64,000 nt of DNA from Acidobacteriota bacterium. Its GTDB lineage: Bacteria; Acidobacteriota; Polarisedimenticolia; Polarisedimenticolales; Polarisedimenticolaceae. The notes beneath the pieces are model-generated. The model had not been told where the DNA came from. It made no database searches and saw nothing but the letters and a program-made list of their open reading frames with translations. The stretch's first letter is position 1, and every line of letters starts with the position of its first letter. This document shows positions 51,173 to 59,196 of the stretch, piece after piece. Where the stretch lies: assembly GCA_029861955.1 (NCBI GenBank), contig JAOTYK010000001.1:124001-188000 (forward strand), in the 5' to 3' direction. The position numbers were made by a program, and so were the translations under genes.

Positions 51173-52620
51173 TGCTCCACGTCCCGGTATTGCGAGCCGG
51201 TCAGCCGTATCGGAGTCTCGATACGATCGACCTGAAGGACTCGCGTTCGGGCGAGGCCGTGGCTCGTGTCAGTCAGGCCAACCGTGGGTTGATCCATCAC
51301 GATCTGCTGCAGGCCGCCGACTGGAGACGGGCACTACAGGAGATTCCATCGGCGGAGCTGGTCGCGATCTGCGGACGGGCGGCCGAACTATTCCTCGACG
51401 GAACCGTGATGGTCGACCCGATCGATGGCGTCGGGCAGAGCCCCGCGCAGTTCGTCGAGATCCAATCGGCAACCACAGGCCTGCCGCGGTCGCTCTGTCG
51501 GGCCAACATGGAGAAGATCCATTTCGTGTTGGCCAACATGGATTGCATCCTCGCGGGTCTGACACGAGGACTGGACCTGGAACTGCTCGATCGCGGTCAC
51601 GTCGTCCAGGACGGCCGCACGGTCAGCTTCCTCGGCCAGGCCAACACCATGGGGGCGATCTTGCCCAGCAACTCTCCCGGTGTTCACTCGCTCTGGATCC
51701 CATCGTTTGCGTTGAAGGTTCCGCTGGTCTTGAAACCCGGTCGCCAGGAGCCCTGGACACCGATGCGAATCACGCAGGCGTTGCTGGCTGCCGGTGCGCC
51801 ACCCGAGGCGATCAGCTTCTATCCAACGGGGCACGGTGCCGTAACCGACATCCTGATGCGAACCGATCGCTCGATGTTATTCGGCGACGAGTCCACACTT
51901 CGACCCTGGCAGGGCGATCCGCGGATCCAATTGCACGGGCCCGGCTGGAGCAAGATCATCTTCGGGGAAGATCAGGCCCAGCACTGGAAGAATCATCTCG
52001 ACTGGATGGTGGGTTCCATTGCGGCCAATGGGGGACGTTCGTGCGTCAACGCTTCGGGCGTCTGGACACCCGCACATGGAGACTCGCTGGCCGATGCGCT
52101 TGCGCAACGACTTGCCGCGATTCCCGCAAGGGCGCTGGACGATCCGCAAGCCGAGCTTGCGGCGTTCACGGACCCCGGCATCGCGAGACGAATCTCGGAC
52201 TTCATCGATCAACGGCTTGCGATCCCGGGCGCAGAGGACGTCACGGCGCGTTATCGCCGTGGCGGCCGGGTCGCCGAGGTCGGTGGGTCAACCTTTGTAC
52301 TTCCCACGGTGATTCGATGTAGCGATCCCGACCATCCGTTGGCATCCGCCGAACTCCTGTTTCCGTTCGTCAGCGTCGTGGAGGTGCCGCAAGCCGAGAT
52401 GGTCACGAAAATCGGCTCGACGTTGGTGGCGTCCGTCGTCTCGGACGACGTGGCGTTTCGTGAAGAGATGCTGGTCGCGCGGAATATCGATCGACTGAAC
52501 CTGGCCGCGGTTCCGACCAATGTTGTCTCCTGGGATCAGCCCCATGAGGGAAACCTGTTCGAGTTGCTGTACAAGCAGCGGTCGTTCGTGAGTGGATCCT
52601 CCGATTCGACGGCAGCTTGA
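51172..52620 (+). CDS. Aldehyde dehydrogenase-superfamily (acyl reductase-like) enzyme
   Basis: A 482-aa NAD(P)-binding protein of the ALDH fold. The catalytic cysteine region is GGRSCVNASG (about 290-299), and nucleotide-side motifs are QANTMGAILPSNSPGVHSLW and VPLVLKPGRQEPWTP (about 162-195). A C-terminal strand AVPTNVVSWDQPHEGNLFEL is also present. The general-base Glu motif of true ALDHs is not obvious, as in acyl-CoA and LuxC-type reductases, which work in the reductive direction. It is located directly after the ligase and before an Fe-alcohol dehydrogenase (TGATG and TTGA overlaps), suggesting acyl-to-aldehyde reduction. The natural substrate is unknown. Confidence 0.82.
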   Translation: MLHVPVLRAGQPYRSLDTIDLKDSRSGEAVARVSQANRGLIHHDLLQAADWRRALQEIPSAELVAICGRAAELFLDGTVMVDPIDGVGQSPAQFVEIQSATTGLPRSLCRANMEKIHFVLANMDCILAGLTRGLDLELLDRGHVVQDGRTVSFLGQANTMGAILPSNSPGVHSLWIPSFALKVPLVLKPGRQEPWTPMRITQALLAAGAPPEAISFYPTGHGAVTDILMRTDRSMLFGDESTLRPWQGDPRIQLHGPGWSKIIFGEDQAQHWKNHLDWMVGSIAANGGRSCVNASGVWTPAHGDSLADALAQRLAAIPARALDDPQAELAAFTDPGIARRISDFIDQRLAIPGAEDVTARYRRGGRVAEVGGSTFVLPTVIRCSDPDHPLASAELLFPFVSVVEVPQAEMVTKIGSTLVASVVSDDVAFREEMLVARNIDRLNLAAVPTNVVSWDQPHEGNLFELLYKQRSFVSGSSDSTAA

Positions 52621-53777
52621 CCGTGCTCGCATCCATCGGCCAGGCTGCCGACGGGCGTTGGGATGCCCTCATCGACGGGATCGCCGTCTCGTTCGGCGAA
52701 GGTGGCCTGGATCAGCTCGGGACACTCTGCACACGATACGGCGGGAAGCGGTCACTCCTGGTCACGGACCCCGGCGTTCGTGGCGCGGGACACATCCGTG
52801 CGGCGACCCGGGCCCTGACCGAAACAGGAGTCGCGGTCGATGTCTTCGATCGGCTTGCAACCAACCCGACTACCGAGCATGTACGCGACGGCGTCGAGGC
52901 CGCTAAACGGCACGAGGCCGATTGCCTGATCGCCGTCGGCGGTGGAAGTGCGATGGACTGCGCGAAGGGCATCAACTTCATCATCTCGAACGGTGGCGAG
53001 ATGCGGGACTACTGGGGCTCGGGCATGGCGACGCAACCGATGCTGCCGTCCATCGGCGTGCCCACGACAGCGGGGACGGGGAGCGATGCGCAATCCTATG
53101 CCCTGATCTCTGAGGCCGAGACCGGGATCAAGATGGCCTGTGGTGACCCGAAAGCGGCGTTTCGCTGCGTGATCCTCGACCCGCTCCTGACCGGGTCGGC
53201 ACCACGCGACGTCATCGCGACTGCCGGCATGGACGCCCTCTCGCACGCGATCGAGAGCTACGTCTGCACGCGACGAAACGAGCGCTCACAGCAATACGCG
53301 TTCGATGCCTTCTCGCTTATCGATCCTGCGCTTCTTCGCGTTCTGGAGGATCCCGACGATCGCGTGGCTCGCAGTGCGATGCTCCTGGGAGCGTTCCTGG
53401 CCGGAGCGGCGATCGAGCGCTCGATGCTGGGTGCTGCGCATAGCTGCGCCAACCCGCTGACGGCGACCCATGGGATCGTGCACGGCGCGGCCGTCTCTCT
53501 GATGATGCCCGCAGTGATGCGATTCAATTCCGCCACCGTCGGTCATCTCTACGATCGTCTTCAGCGATGCGAGCCTTCCGGTGGGGCGTCCCTCGTCGCC
53601 CGCGTCGAGGAGCGGCGCCGGTTGGCAGGCCTGCCCGAGACACTCGGCGCATGTGGCGTTAAAGACCCTGACCTCGATTCTTTGGCGCAACAGGCGGCGG
53701 CCCAGTGGACCGCCGCGTTCAATCCGGTTCCGGTGGCCGAACCTGAGATGAGGCTGTTTTATGAACAGGTTGCCTGA
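52617..53777 (+). CDS. Iron-containing alcohol dehydrogenase
   Basis: A group III (Fe-ADH) dehydrogenase of 386 aa. The N-terminal nucleotide domain has CLIAVGGGSAMDCAKGINF (GGGS, about 103-106). The PTTAGTGSDAQSYALIS segment follows (about 147-163). The metal ligands are Asp (ILDPLLT, about 192), His (DALSHAIES, about 211), and two more His in AHSCANPLTATHGIVHG (about 280-296). It would reduce an aldehyde to an alcohol or the reverse in the cytoplasm. The start is TTG 52617 in a TTGA overlap; GTG 52623 is an alternative. Its last 17 nt overlap the next gene. Confidence 0.9.
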   Translation: MTVLASIGQAADGRWDALIDGIAVSFGEGGLDQLGTLCTRYGGKRSLLVTDPGVRGAGHIRAATRALTETGVAVDVFDRLATNPTTEHVRDGVEAAKRHEADCLIAVGGGSAMDCAKGINFIISNGGEMRDYWGSGMATQPMLPSIGVPTTAGTGSDAQSYALISEAETGIKMACGDPKAAFRCVILDPLLTGSAPRDVIATAGMDALSHAIESYVCTRRNERSQQYAFDAFSLIDPALLRVLEDPDDRVARSAMLLGAFLAGAAIERSMLGAAHSCANPLTATHGIVHGAAVSLMMPAVMRFNSATVGHLYDRLQRCEPSGGASLVARVEERRRLAGLPETLGACGVKDPDLDSLAQQAAAQWTAAFNPVPVAEPEMRLFYEQVA

Positions 53778-54894
53778 GACCTTGCTTCGATTGCTGCTCG
53801 CATCGCTCCTCTTCGTGAGCGTGGTCGGTGCCTCGGACAGCTCGGCCCCGGCCGATGCCTGGCCCATGTTCCGCGGAAGCAGTCAGTCCACGGGCGTCTC
53901 GGCAGGCGAACTACCGGAGAAGATGACACCGCTCTGGGCGTTCACCATCGAGGAGGGGATCGAGTCAACGGCCGCAATCGTCGATGGGATCGTCTACGTC
54001 GGTGGGCTGGACGGCGTGCTCTATGCGGTCGGTCTCGATGACGGCAAATTGCGATGGAAATTTCAGGCCGGGTTCGAGATCAAGTCTTCGCCAACGGTCG
54101 TCGGCGGCCGGGTCATGTTTGGAGACGGTGACGGTATCTTCCACGCTCTCGATGCCGCAACGGGCAAGGAGCTGTGGAGCTTCGCGACCGAAGCCGAGAT
54201 CATCTCGTCCGCGAACGTTCACGGCAAGAGTGTCGTCTTCGGGTCTCACGATCAATCCGTCTACAGCCTGGAAGCGGAAACCGGGAAGCTACGCTTCAAG
54301 GTCGAGACCGACGGATTTATCTATGGCGCGCCGGCCATCGTCGACGGTCGCATCATCATCGCCGGTTGCGACGGGTTCCTGCGGTTGATCGATGCCGACA
54401 CCGGCGAGGAGCAGCGGGTCATCGAAGTCGGCGCCTACGTCGGAGCGAGTCCCGCCGTGGCGGACGGTATCGCGTACTTCGGCACCTTCGAGAACCAGGT
54501 GCTCGCGGTCGATCTGACTGCCGATGGTCCAGCGTGGCGCTACGAGAACCCCGACCGGCAGTTTCCGTACCTCTCGTCGGCGGTTGTCAGCGAGAAACTG
54601 GTCGTGATCGGCGGACGGGACAAGAGCCTCCACGCGATCGATCGAAGCTCCGGCAAGGAGACGTGGAGCCTGGCATCGCGGTCGAAGATCGATTCCTCGC
54701 CGGTCCTGGTGGGGAGCGCTGTCTACGTCGGGCTGATGACCGGTGAGCTTGTGGCTCTCAATCTGGCGGACGGCAGTAAGCGCTGGAGTTTCGACAGCGG
54801 CTCGCCGTTCGTTGCCTCTCCGGCGATCGCCCAGGGGCGCCTGGTCATCGGAACTGCCGACGGTCAACTCTACGCATTCGGGAAGAAGGAATAG
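53761..54894 (+). CDS. Exported PQQ-like beta-propeller protein (BamB-like size)
   Basis: A 377-aa protein with signal peptide 1-23 (LLLASLLFVSVVGASD) followed by a compact PQQ-like propeller. Blade motifs are YAVGLDDGKLRWKFQAG, ALDAATGKELWSFATE, SLEAETGKLRFKVETD, AIDRSSGKETWSLASR and ALNLADGSKRWSFDSG. It opens AWPMFRGSSQSTG, a common start of such proteins in Acidobacteria and Planctomycetes. It is smaller than the other two propellers in the operon. ATG 53761 lies inside the upstream ADH gene. A 9-nt gap precedes the radical SAM gene. Confidence 0.85.
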   Translation: MNRLPETLLRLLLASLLFVSVVGASDSSAPADAWPMFRGSSQSTGVSAGELPEKMTPLWAFTIEEGIESTAAIVDGIVYVGGLDGVLYAVGLDDGKLRWKFQAGFEIKSSPTVVGGRVMFGDGDGIFHALDAATGKELWSFATEAEIISSANVHGKSVVFGSHDQSVYSLEAETGKLRFKVETDGFIYGAPAIVDGRIIIAGCDGFLRLIDADTGEEQRVIEVGAYVGASPAVADGIAYFGTFENQVLAVDLTADGPAWRYENPDRQFPYLSSAVVSEKLVVIGGRDKSLHAIDRSSGKETWSLASRSKIDSSPVLVGSAVYVGLMTGELVALNLADGSKRWSFDSGSPFVASPAIAQGRLVIGTADGQLYAFGKKE

Positions 54895-54903
54895 ACCCCA
54901 CCC

Positions 54904-56235
54904 ATGGCAAACCAGGAACCCGCCACATCCGTCGGGAAAGAAGCGAAGACCACCGAAGTCGGAAGTGTCTTCGTTTCGAACTACCCGCCGTATTCATTCT
55001 GGTCCGCGGAGGCCGACACGACGATCCAGGATGTCCTCGATCGTGCCCCCGCTCCCGATGCACAGTTGGGGCTGTACATCCATATCCCGTTCTGTCGGAA
55101 GCGCTGCAAGTTCTGCTACTTCCGCGTCTTCACCGACAAGAACGCCTCGGAGATCGAGCGATACCTATCGGCCGTTGAACGCGAGGCGGCCATGCTGGCC
55201 GATCAGCCGGCGGTTCAGGGGCGCCGCCCGAAGCTGGTCTACTTCGGCGGTGGCACTCCATCCTTCATCAGCAGCAAGCATCTCCGTCAACTCACCGAAG
55301 GGCTGAGGCGTCGATTCGACTGGTCGGAGGTCGAAGAGTTCGCCTTCGAATGCGAGCCCGGGACGCTGACCCAGCAGAAACTGGAGACCATCCGGGACGT
55401 CGGGGTGACCCGTCTTAGCCTCGGCGTGGAGAATTTCGACGATCGGATCCTTGAGGAGAATGGCCGGGCTCACGTGACGAAGGAGATCTATAAGGTCTTG
55501 CCGTGGATCCGGGCCCTCGATTTCCCACAGCTGAATATCGACCTGATCGCAGGGATGGTGGGCGAGACCTGGGAGACGTGGCGTGTCTCCGTCGCCAAGG
55601 CGATCGAGATGTCTCCGGACAGCGTCACGGTCTATCAGATGGAGTTGCCTTACAACACCGTCTACTCGAAGACCATCCTTGACGGCGCACCGACACCGAT
55701 CGCCAACTGGGAGACCAAGCGCGAGTGGCACGACTACGCGTTCGAGCAGTTGGCCGCGGCCGGCTACCAGATCTCCAGCGCCTACACCATGGTCAAGAGC
55801 GATCGTTCCGCCGGTTTCCTCTACCGCGACGCGCTGTGGCACGGAGACGACCTGATAAGCCTGGGTGTCTCGTCGTTTGGACATCTGTCGGGGGTTCACT
55901 ATCAGAATCAGGCCGCCTGGACGCCTTATCTCGATGCCGTCGAGGGGGGGGCGTTACCGATCTCGAGAACCTACGTCACCAATGATGACGAACGCTTCAC
56001 GCGTGAGTGGATCCTGCAGATGAAGTTGGGCCACCTGGAGACCGCCTACTTCAAGAAGAAGTTCGGCCAGGATCCTCTCGAGCGATTCGCGACACCCCTC
56101 CGGGATCTGGAGCAGAAGGGCCTGCTCAAGATCGCAGACGGGGTCGTGACCCTCAGTCGCGAGGGCTTGCTGAAAGTCGACTTGCTTCTTCCAAATTTCT
56201 ACGACGAGCGTTTTCAGAATGCGCGGTACACCTGA
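54904..56235 (+). CDS. HemN/HemW-like radical SAM enzyme
   Basis: A 443-aa radical SAM protein of the oxygen-independent coproporphyrinogen oxidase family. The cluster motif CRKRCKFCYF (CxxxCxxC, residues about 65-74) sits in YIHIPFC. VYFGGGTPSF (SAM-binding GGGTP), FECEPGT and RLSLGVENFDDRIL follow. A HemN_C-like part has LGVSSFGHLSGVHYQN and LKIADGVVTLSREG. The residue after the third cysteine pair is Tyr-Phe rather than the extra Cys of true HemN, so coproporphyrinogen dehydrogenase activity is doubtful. A 55-residue N-terminal extension is unusual. The partner FAD enzyme begins 1 nt after its stop. No heme-biosynthesis gene is nearby. Confidence 0.87.
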   Translation: MANQEPATSVGKEAKTTEVGSVFVSNYPPYSFWSAEADTTIQDVLDRAPAPDAQLGLYIHIPFCRKRCKFCYFRVFTDKNASEIERYLSAVEREAAMLADQPAVQGRRPKLVYFGGGTPSFISSKHLRQLTEGLRRRFDWSEVEEFAFECEPGTLTQQKLETIRDVGVTRLSLGVENFDDRILEENGRAHVTKEIYKVLPWIRALDFPQLNIDLIAGMVGETWETWRVSVAKAIEMSPDSVTVYQMELPYNTVYSKTILDGAPTPIANWETKREWHDYAFEQLAAAGYQISSAYTMVKSDRSAGFLYRDALWHGDDLISLGVSSFGHLSGVHYQNQAAWTPYLDAVEGGALPISRTYVTNDDERFTREWILQMKLGHLETAYFKKKFGQDPLERFATPLRDLEQKGLLKIADGVVTLSREGLLKVDLLLPNFYDERFQNARYT

Positions 56236-56236
56236 T

Positions 56237-57490
56237 ATGCAGAGAGATGTCATCGTCATCGGTGCGGGCCCGGCCGGCAGCACCGCGGCGACGTTAACGG
56301 CCAAGCACGGTCACGATGTCATGCTGCTCGAGCGCGATACGTTCCCGCGCTTTCGCATCGGCGAGTCGCTGATGCCCGCCACGTACTGGACCCTCGATCG
56401 CCTTGGTATACAGGACAAACTGCACTGCGATATGTTTCAGGAGAAACACAGCGTTCAGTTCTTTAACGGCGCGGGTCGTGGCGCGGCGCCGTTTTACTTC
56501 GCAGAATTCGATGATCACCCCAGCTCGCAGACGTGGCAGGTCGAGCGCGCCAAGTTCGACAAGCTACTTCTTGATCACGCAGCCGACTGTGGCGTCGATG
56601 TGCATCAGAAAGCCAACGTCAAGGAGATCTTGTTCGATGGCGACACGGTGATCGGTGTTGACGTGGAGTTCGGTGACGGGCGGCGAGAGAAGATTCATTC
56701 GAAAGTCGTCGTCGATGCCTCCGGCCAGAGCTCCATGTTGGCGCGGAAGTTCGGTCTCCGTCGATACGATTCCAAGTTGCGTCATGCCGCGGTATTCACT
56801 CGCTTCAAGGGCGCTCAACGCGGAGAAGGGCGCGATGAGGGTGCAACGGTCATCCTGCAGACCACCGACAACTACTCGTGGTTCTGGTACATCCCGTTGC
56901 CCGACAACATTGTCAGCGTTGGTGTCGTCGGCCCGATTGACCGCCTGGTGAGTAACCGAAAGGGGAGTCCGCAGGAGATCTTCGATGCGGAGCGGGACGC
57001 GTGTCCGGGACTGCAGGAGCGAATCGCGAGTGCAACCCAGATGGATGACGTCAAGGTGTTGCGTGACTTCTCCTATGTCTCGAGCCGGATTGCAGGCGAC
57101 GGCTGGGTTCTGGCGGGGGATGCTTTCGGGTTCCTGGATCCGATCTACTCCACCGGTGTGTTCCTGGCCTTCAAGGGCGCTGAGATGGCGGCAGACTCGA
57201 TCCACGAATCACTCGAGAGCGGCGATCTGAGTGGGAACTCCCTCGGACGGCACGGCGCTACGTTTCTCGACGGCATGGAGAAGATGCGGAAACTGGTCTA
57301 TGCCTACTACGACAAGGACTTCCACATCCCGTCGTTCCTCAAGCAGCACCCCGAGTGTCGAGAACCGTTGGTCGACCTTCTGGTCGGCAACGTGTTTCGT
57401 CGCCCCACGGATCATCTGTTTGAAGCTCTTGGACGATTCTGTACACTACCCGAGCAGCGCACACTCGACGGGACCCCCTCGTCTACCTGA
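56237..57490 (+). CDS. Flavin-dependent halogenase-like / geranylgeranyl-reductase-like oxidoreductase
   Basis: A 417-aa FAD enzyme. The dinucleotide loop is VIGAGPAGSTAA (about 8-18), then RIGESLMP (GES...P motif), DASGQSS, and the halogenase-type WFWYIP (WxWxIP, about 216-221). The second FAD site is GDAFGFLDPIYSTGVFLA (about 295-312). WxWxIP is a hallmark of flavin-dependent halogenases, although related non-halogenating reductases and hydroxylases carry variants, and the catalytic Lys cannot be assigned with certainty by eye. ATG 56237 follows the radical SAM stop by 1 nt. It probably modifies the same intermediate as the radical SAM enzyme. Confidence 0.8.
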   Translation: MQRDVIVIGAGPAGSTAATLTAKHGHDVMLLERDTFPRFRIGESLMPATYWTLDRLGIQDKLHCDMFQEKHSVQFFNGAGRGAAPFYFAEFDDHPSSQTWQVERAKFDKLLLDHAADCGVDVHQKANVKEILFDGDTVIGVDVEFGDGRREKIHSKVVVDASGQSSMLARKFGLRRYDSKLRHAAVFTRFKGAQRGEGRDEGATVILQTTDNYSWFWYIPLPDNIVSVGVVGPIDRLVSNRKGSPQEIFDAERDACPGLQERIASATQMDDVKVLRDFSYVSSRIAGDGWVLAGDAFGFLDPIYSTGVFLAFKGAEMAADSIHESLESGDLSGNSLGRHGATFLDGMEKMRKLVYAYYDKDFHIPSFLKQHPECREPLVDLLVGNVFRRPTDHLFEALGRFCTLPEQRTLDGTPSST

Positions 57491-57502
57491 GGAATTGTCA
57501 CG

Positions 57503-57727
57503 ATGCGAGCGTTACTGTTCCTTGTCCTGTTCCTACTATTTGTTCTGCGTCACGACCTGTGGTGGTGGGATCGCCCGGATCTCGTTCTGGGCCTACCGAT
57601 CGGACTCCTGTATCACGCGCTTTTCTGTCTGGCCGTTTCCGTCGTCATGGCGCTTCTGGTGCGTCATGCGTGGCCCGATGTCGACCTCGCGGAACTCGCA
57701 GAAGATGAAGCCGGGGAGTCGCCGTGA
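57503..57727 (+). CDS. DUF3311-like small membrane subunit of a sodium:solute symporter
   Basis: A 74-aa protein with two membrane helices (about 3-14 and 29-53) and an acidic tail. The segment WWWDRPDLVLGLPIGLLYH matches the DUF3311 pattern: a Trp/Asp loop, then GLP and a helix beginning with Tyr-His. DUF3311 proteins usually precede sodium:solute symporters, as here. It overlaps the symporter start (GTGA) and is likely an assembly or stability subunit, as YhdT is for PanF. Confidence 0.75.
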   Translation: MRALLFLVLFLLFVLRHDLWWWDRPDLVLGLPIGLLYHALFCLAVSVVMALLVRHAWPDVDLAELAEDEAGESP

Positions 57728-59196
57728 CCGTCGCCGTACTCCTGGGGTACCTGGCCGCGGTTCTCTCGCTCGGGTTGTTGAGTCGACGGCTGTCCCGCGG
57801 TACGGGCGAGGACTTCTTCCTGGCCACACGCACCATCGGCCCGTTCATGTTGCTGATGTCCCTGTTCGGCACTCACATGACGGCGTTCTCGTTGTTGGGA
57901 GCATCCGGCGAGGCCTACCGGAGCGGCATCGGCGTCTTCTCGTTGATGGCCAGCTCGTCCGCTATCGTCGTCCCCGTCGTGTTCTATTTCGTCGGTGTTC
58001 GGTTGTGGTCCGTGGGCAAACGCGGACGATTCACGACACAGGTCGAGTACTTCCGGCGACGCTGGGACTCTCCGGGACTTGGACTCCTGTTGTTCTGCGT
58101 TCTTACCGCGCTCCTGATTCCGTACCTGTTGATCGGCGTTCTTGGCGGTGGGCTGGCCATGGAGCAGATCACGGGAGGCAGTATCCCCAAATGGTTGGGG
58201 AGTCTTCTGGTCTGTGTCGTGGTGATGGGCTACGTGACCAGTGGAGGCCTGCGTGGCACCGCATGGGCCAACACGTTTCAGACCCTCGTCTTCATGGTGC
58301 TCGGTGCCGTCACGTTCATCTACATCACCGGCCAGCTGGGCGGACTCGACGAGGTCATGCGTCGGCTTCAGGCCGAGGCCCCTCGTTTGTTGATCCGTGG
58401 CGACGCGATCTCGCCGGTCAAGATGGCGACCTATGCCTTCATCCCGCTCTCGGTGGGGATGTTCCCTCACATTTTCATGCACTGGTTGACGGCTCGACGC
58501 GCAAGCTCATTTCGACTCTCGATGGTCGCCTATCCGATCTGTATCGCCATCGTCTGGCTGCCCAGTGTCTTGCTGGGGGTGGCGGGCGCGGTCGATCAAC
58601 CGGGACTGGTGGGGCCGGCATCCAATTCGATTCTCGTCAAGATGATCGACGGACACGCGCCCGAGCTGCTGGCCGGGCTCCTCGGTGCGGGGGTGTTTGC
58701 GGCGATCATGTCGTCGTTGGACTCCCAGGTCCTGTCCCTGGGCACGATGTTCACGCACGACATCGTTCGCTTCTACGGGTTCGGCGAGCGGATGGACGAG
58801 CGCAAGCAGGTCCTGTTCGGTCGTCTGTTCGTCAGCGGGCTGCTCGTCGTGGCCTTCGTACTCTCGCAGATCGTCAGCCCCAGCATCTTCAAGCTTGGTG
58901 TCTGGTGCTTTACGGGGTTTGCCGGCCTATTCCCGCTTGTCGTCGCCGCAGTCTACTGGCGTCGCTGTACCCGTCAGGGTGCGCTTGCTGCGGTCGTGGT
59001 CGTGGCGGCCCTGTGGTCGTTCTTCTTCTACCGTGGTCTGAACGTACCCGGATACACGGTGGGCAATAGTGGTGTCATGCCGGTGGCGGTCATCGTCGTG
59101 GCCTGCGCTCTGACGCTCGTCGTGGTTTCGACGATGACGAAGGCACCCGCGGACGACCGCCTCGAGTTGTTCTTTCCGAAACGAGTGGGACCTTGA
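57724..59196 (+). CDS. Sodium:solute symporter (SSS family)
   Basis: A 490-aa polytopic transporter with about 13 membrane helices. SSS landmarks are FFLATRTIG near the N-terminus (about 36-44), YRSGIGVFSLMASS, GGGLAMEQITGG, YVTSGGLRGTAWANTFQTLVF (about 160-180) and the Na-site helix AAIMSSLDSQVLSLGTMFTHDI (about 322-343). It would import a solute with sodium at the inner membrane; the substrate is unknown. The start is GTG 57724, overlapping the DUF3311 stop. Its own stop overlaps the glycosyltransferase TTG. Confidence 0.9.
   Translation: MTVAVLLGYLAAVLSLGLLSRRLSRGTGEDFFLATRTIGPFMLLMSLFGTHMTAFSLLGASGEAYRSGIGVFSLMASSSAIVVPVVFYFVGVRLWSVGKRGRFTTQVEYFRRRWDSPGLGLLLFCVLTALLIPYLLIGVLGGGLAMEQITGGSIPKWLGSLLVCVVVMGYVTSGGLRGTAWANTFQTLVFMVLGAVTFIYITGQLGGLDEVMRRLQAEAPRLLIRGDAISPVKMATYAFIPLSVGMFPHIFMHWLTARRASSFRLSMVAYPICIAIVWLPSVLLGVAGAVDQPGLVGPASNSILVKMIDGHAPELLAGLLGAGVFAAIMSSLDSQVLSLGTMFTHDIVRFYGFGERMDERKQVLFGRLFVSGLLVVAFVLSQIVSPSIFKLGVWCFTGFAGLFPLVVAAVYWRRCTRQGALAAVVVVAALWSFFFYRGLNVPGYTVGNSGVMPVAVIVVACALTLVVVSTMTKAPADDRLELFFPKRVGP

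Noticed and set aside
57231-59069. A 612-codon open frame overlapping the FAD enzyme, DUF3311 and symporter genes
   Set aside because: It lies in another frame across three well-supported genes, has no homology-like motifs, is rich in Arg/Gly/Pro, and is a by-product of high G+C.
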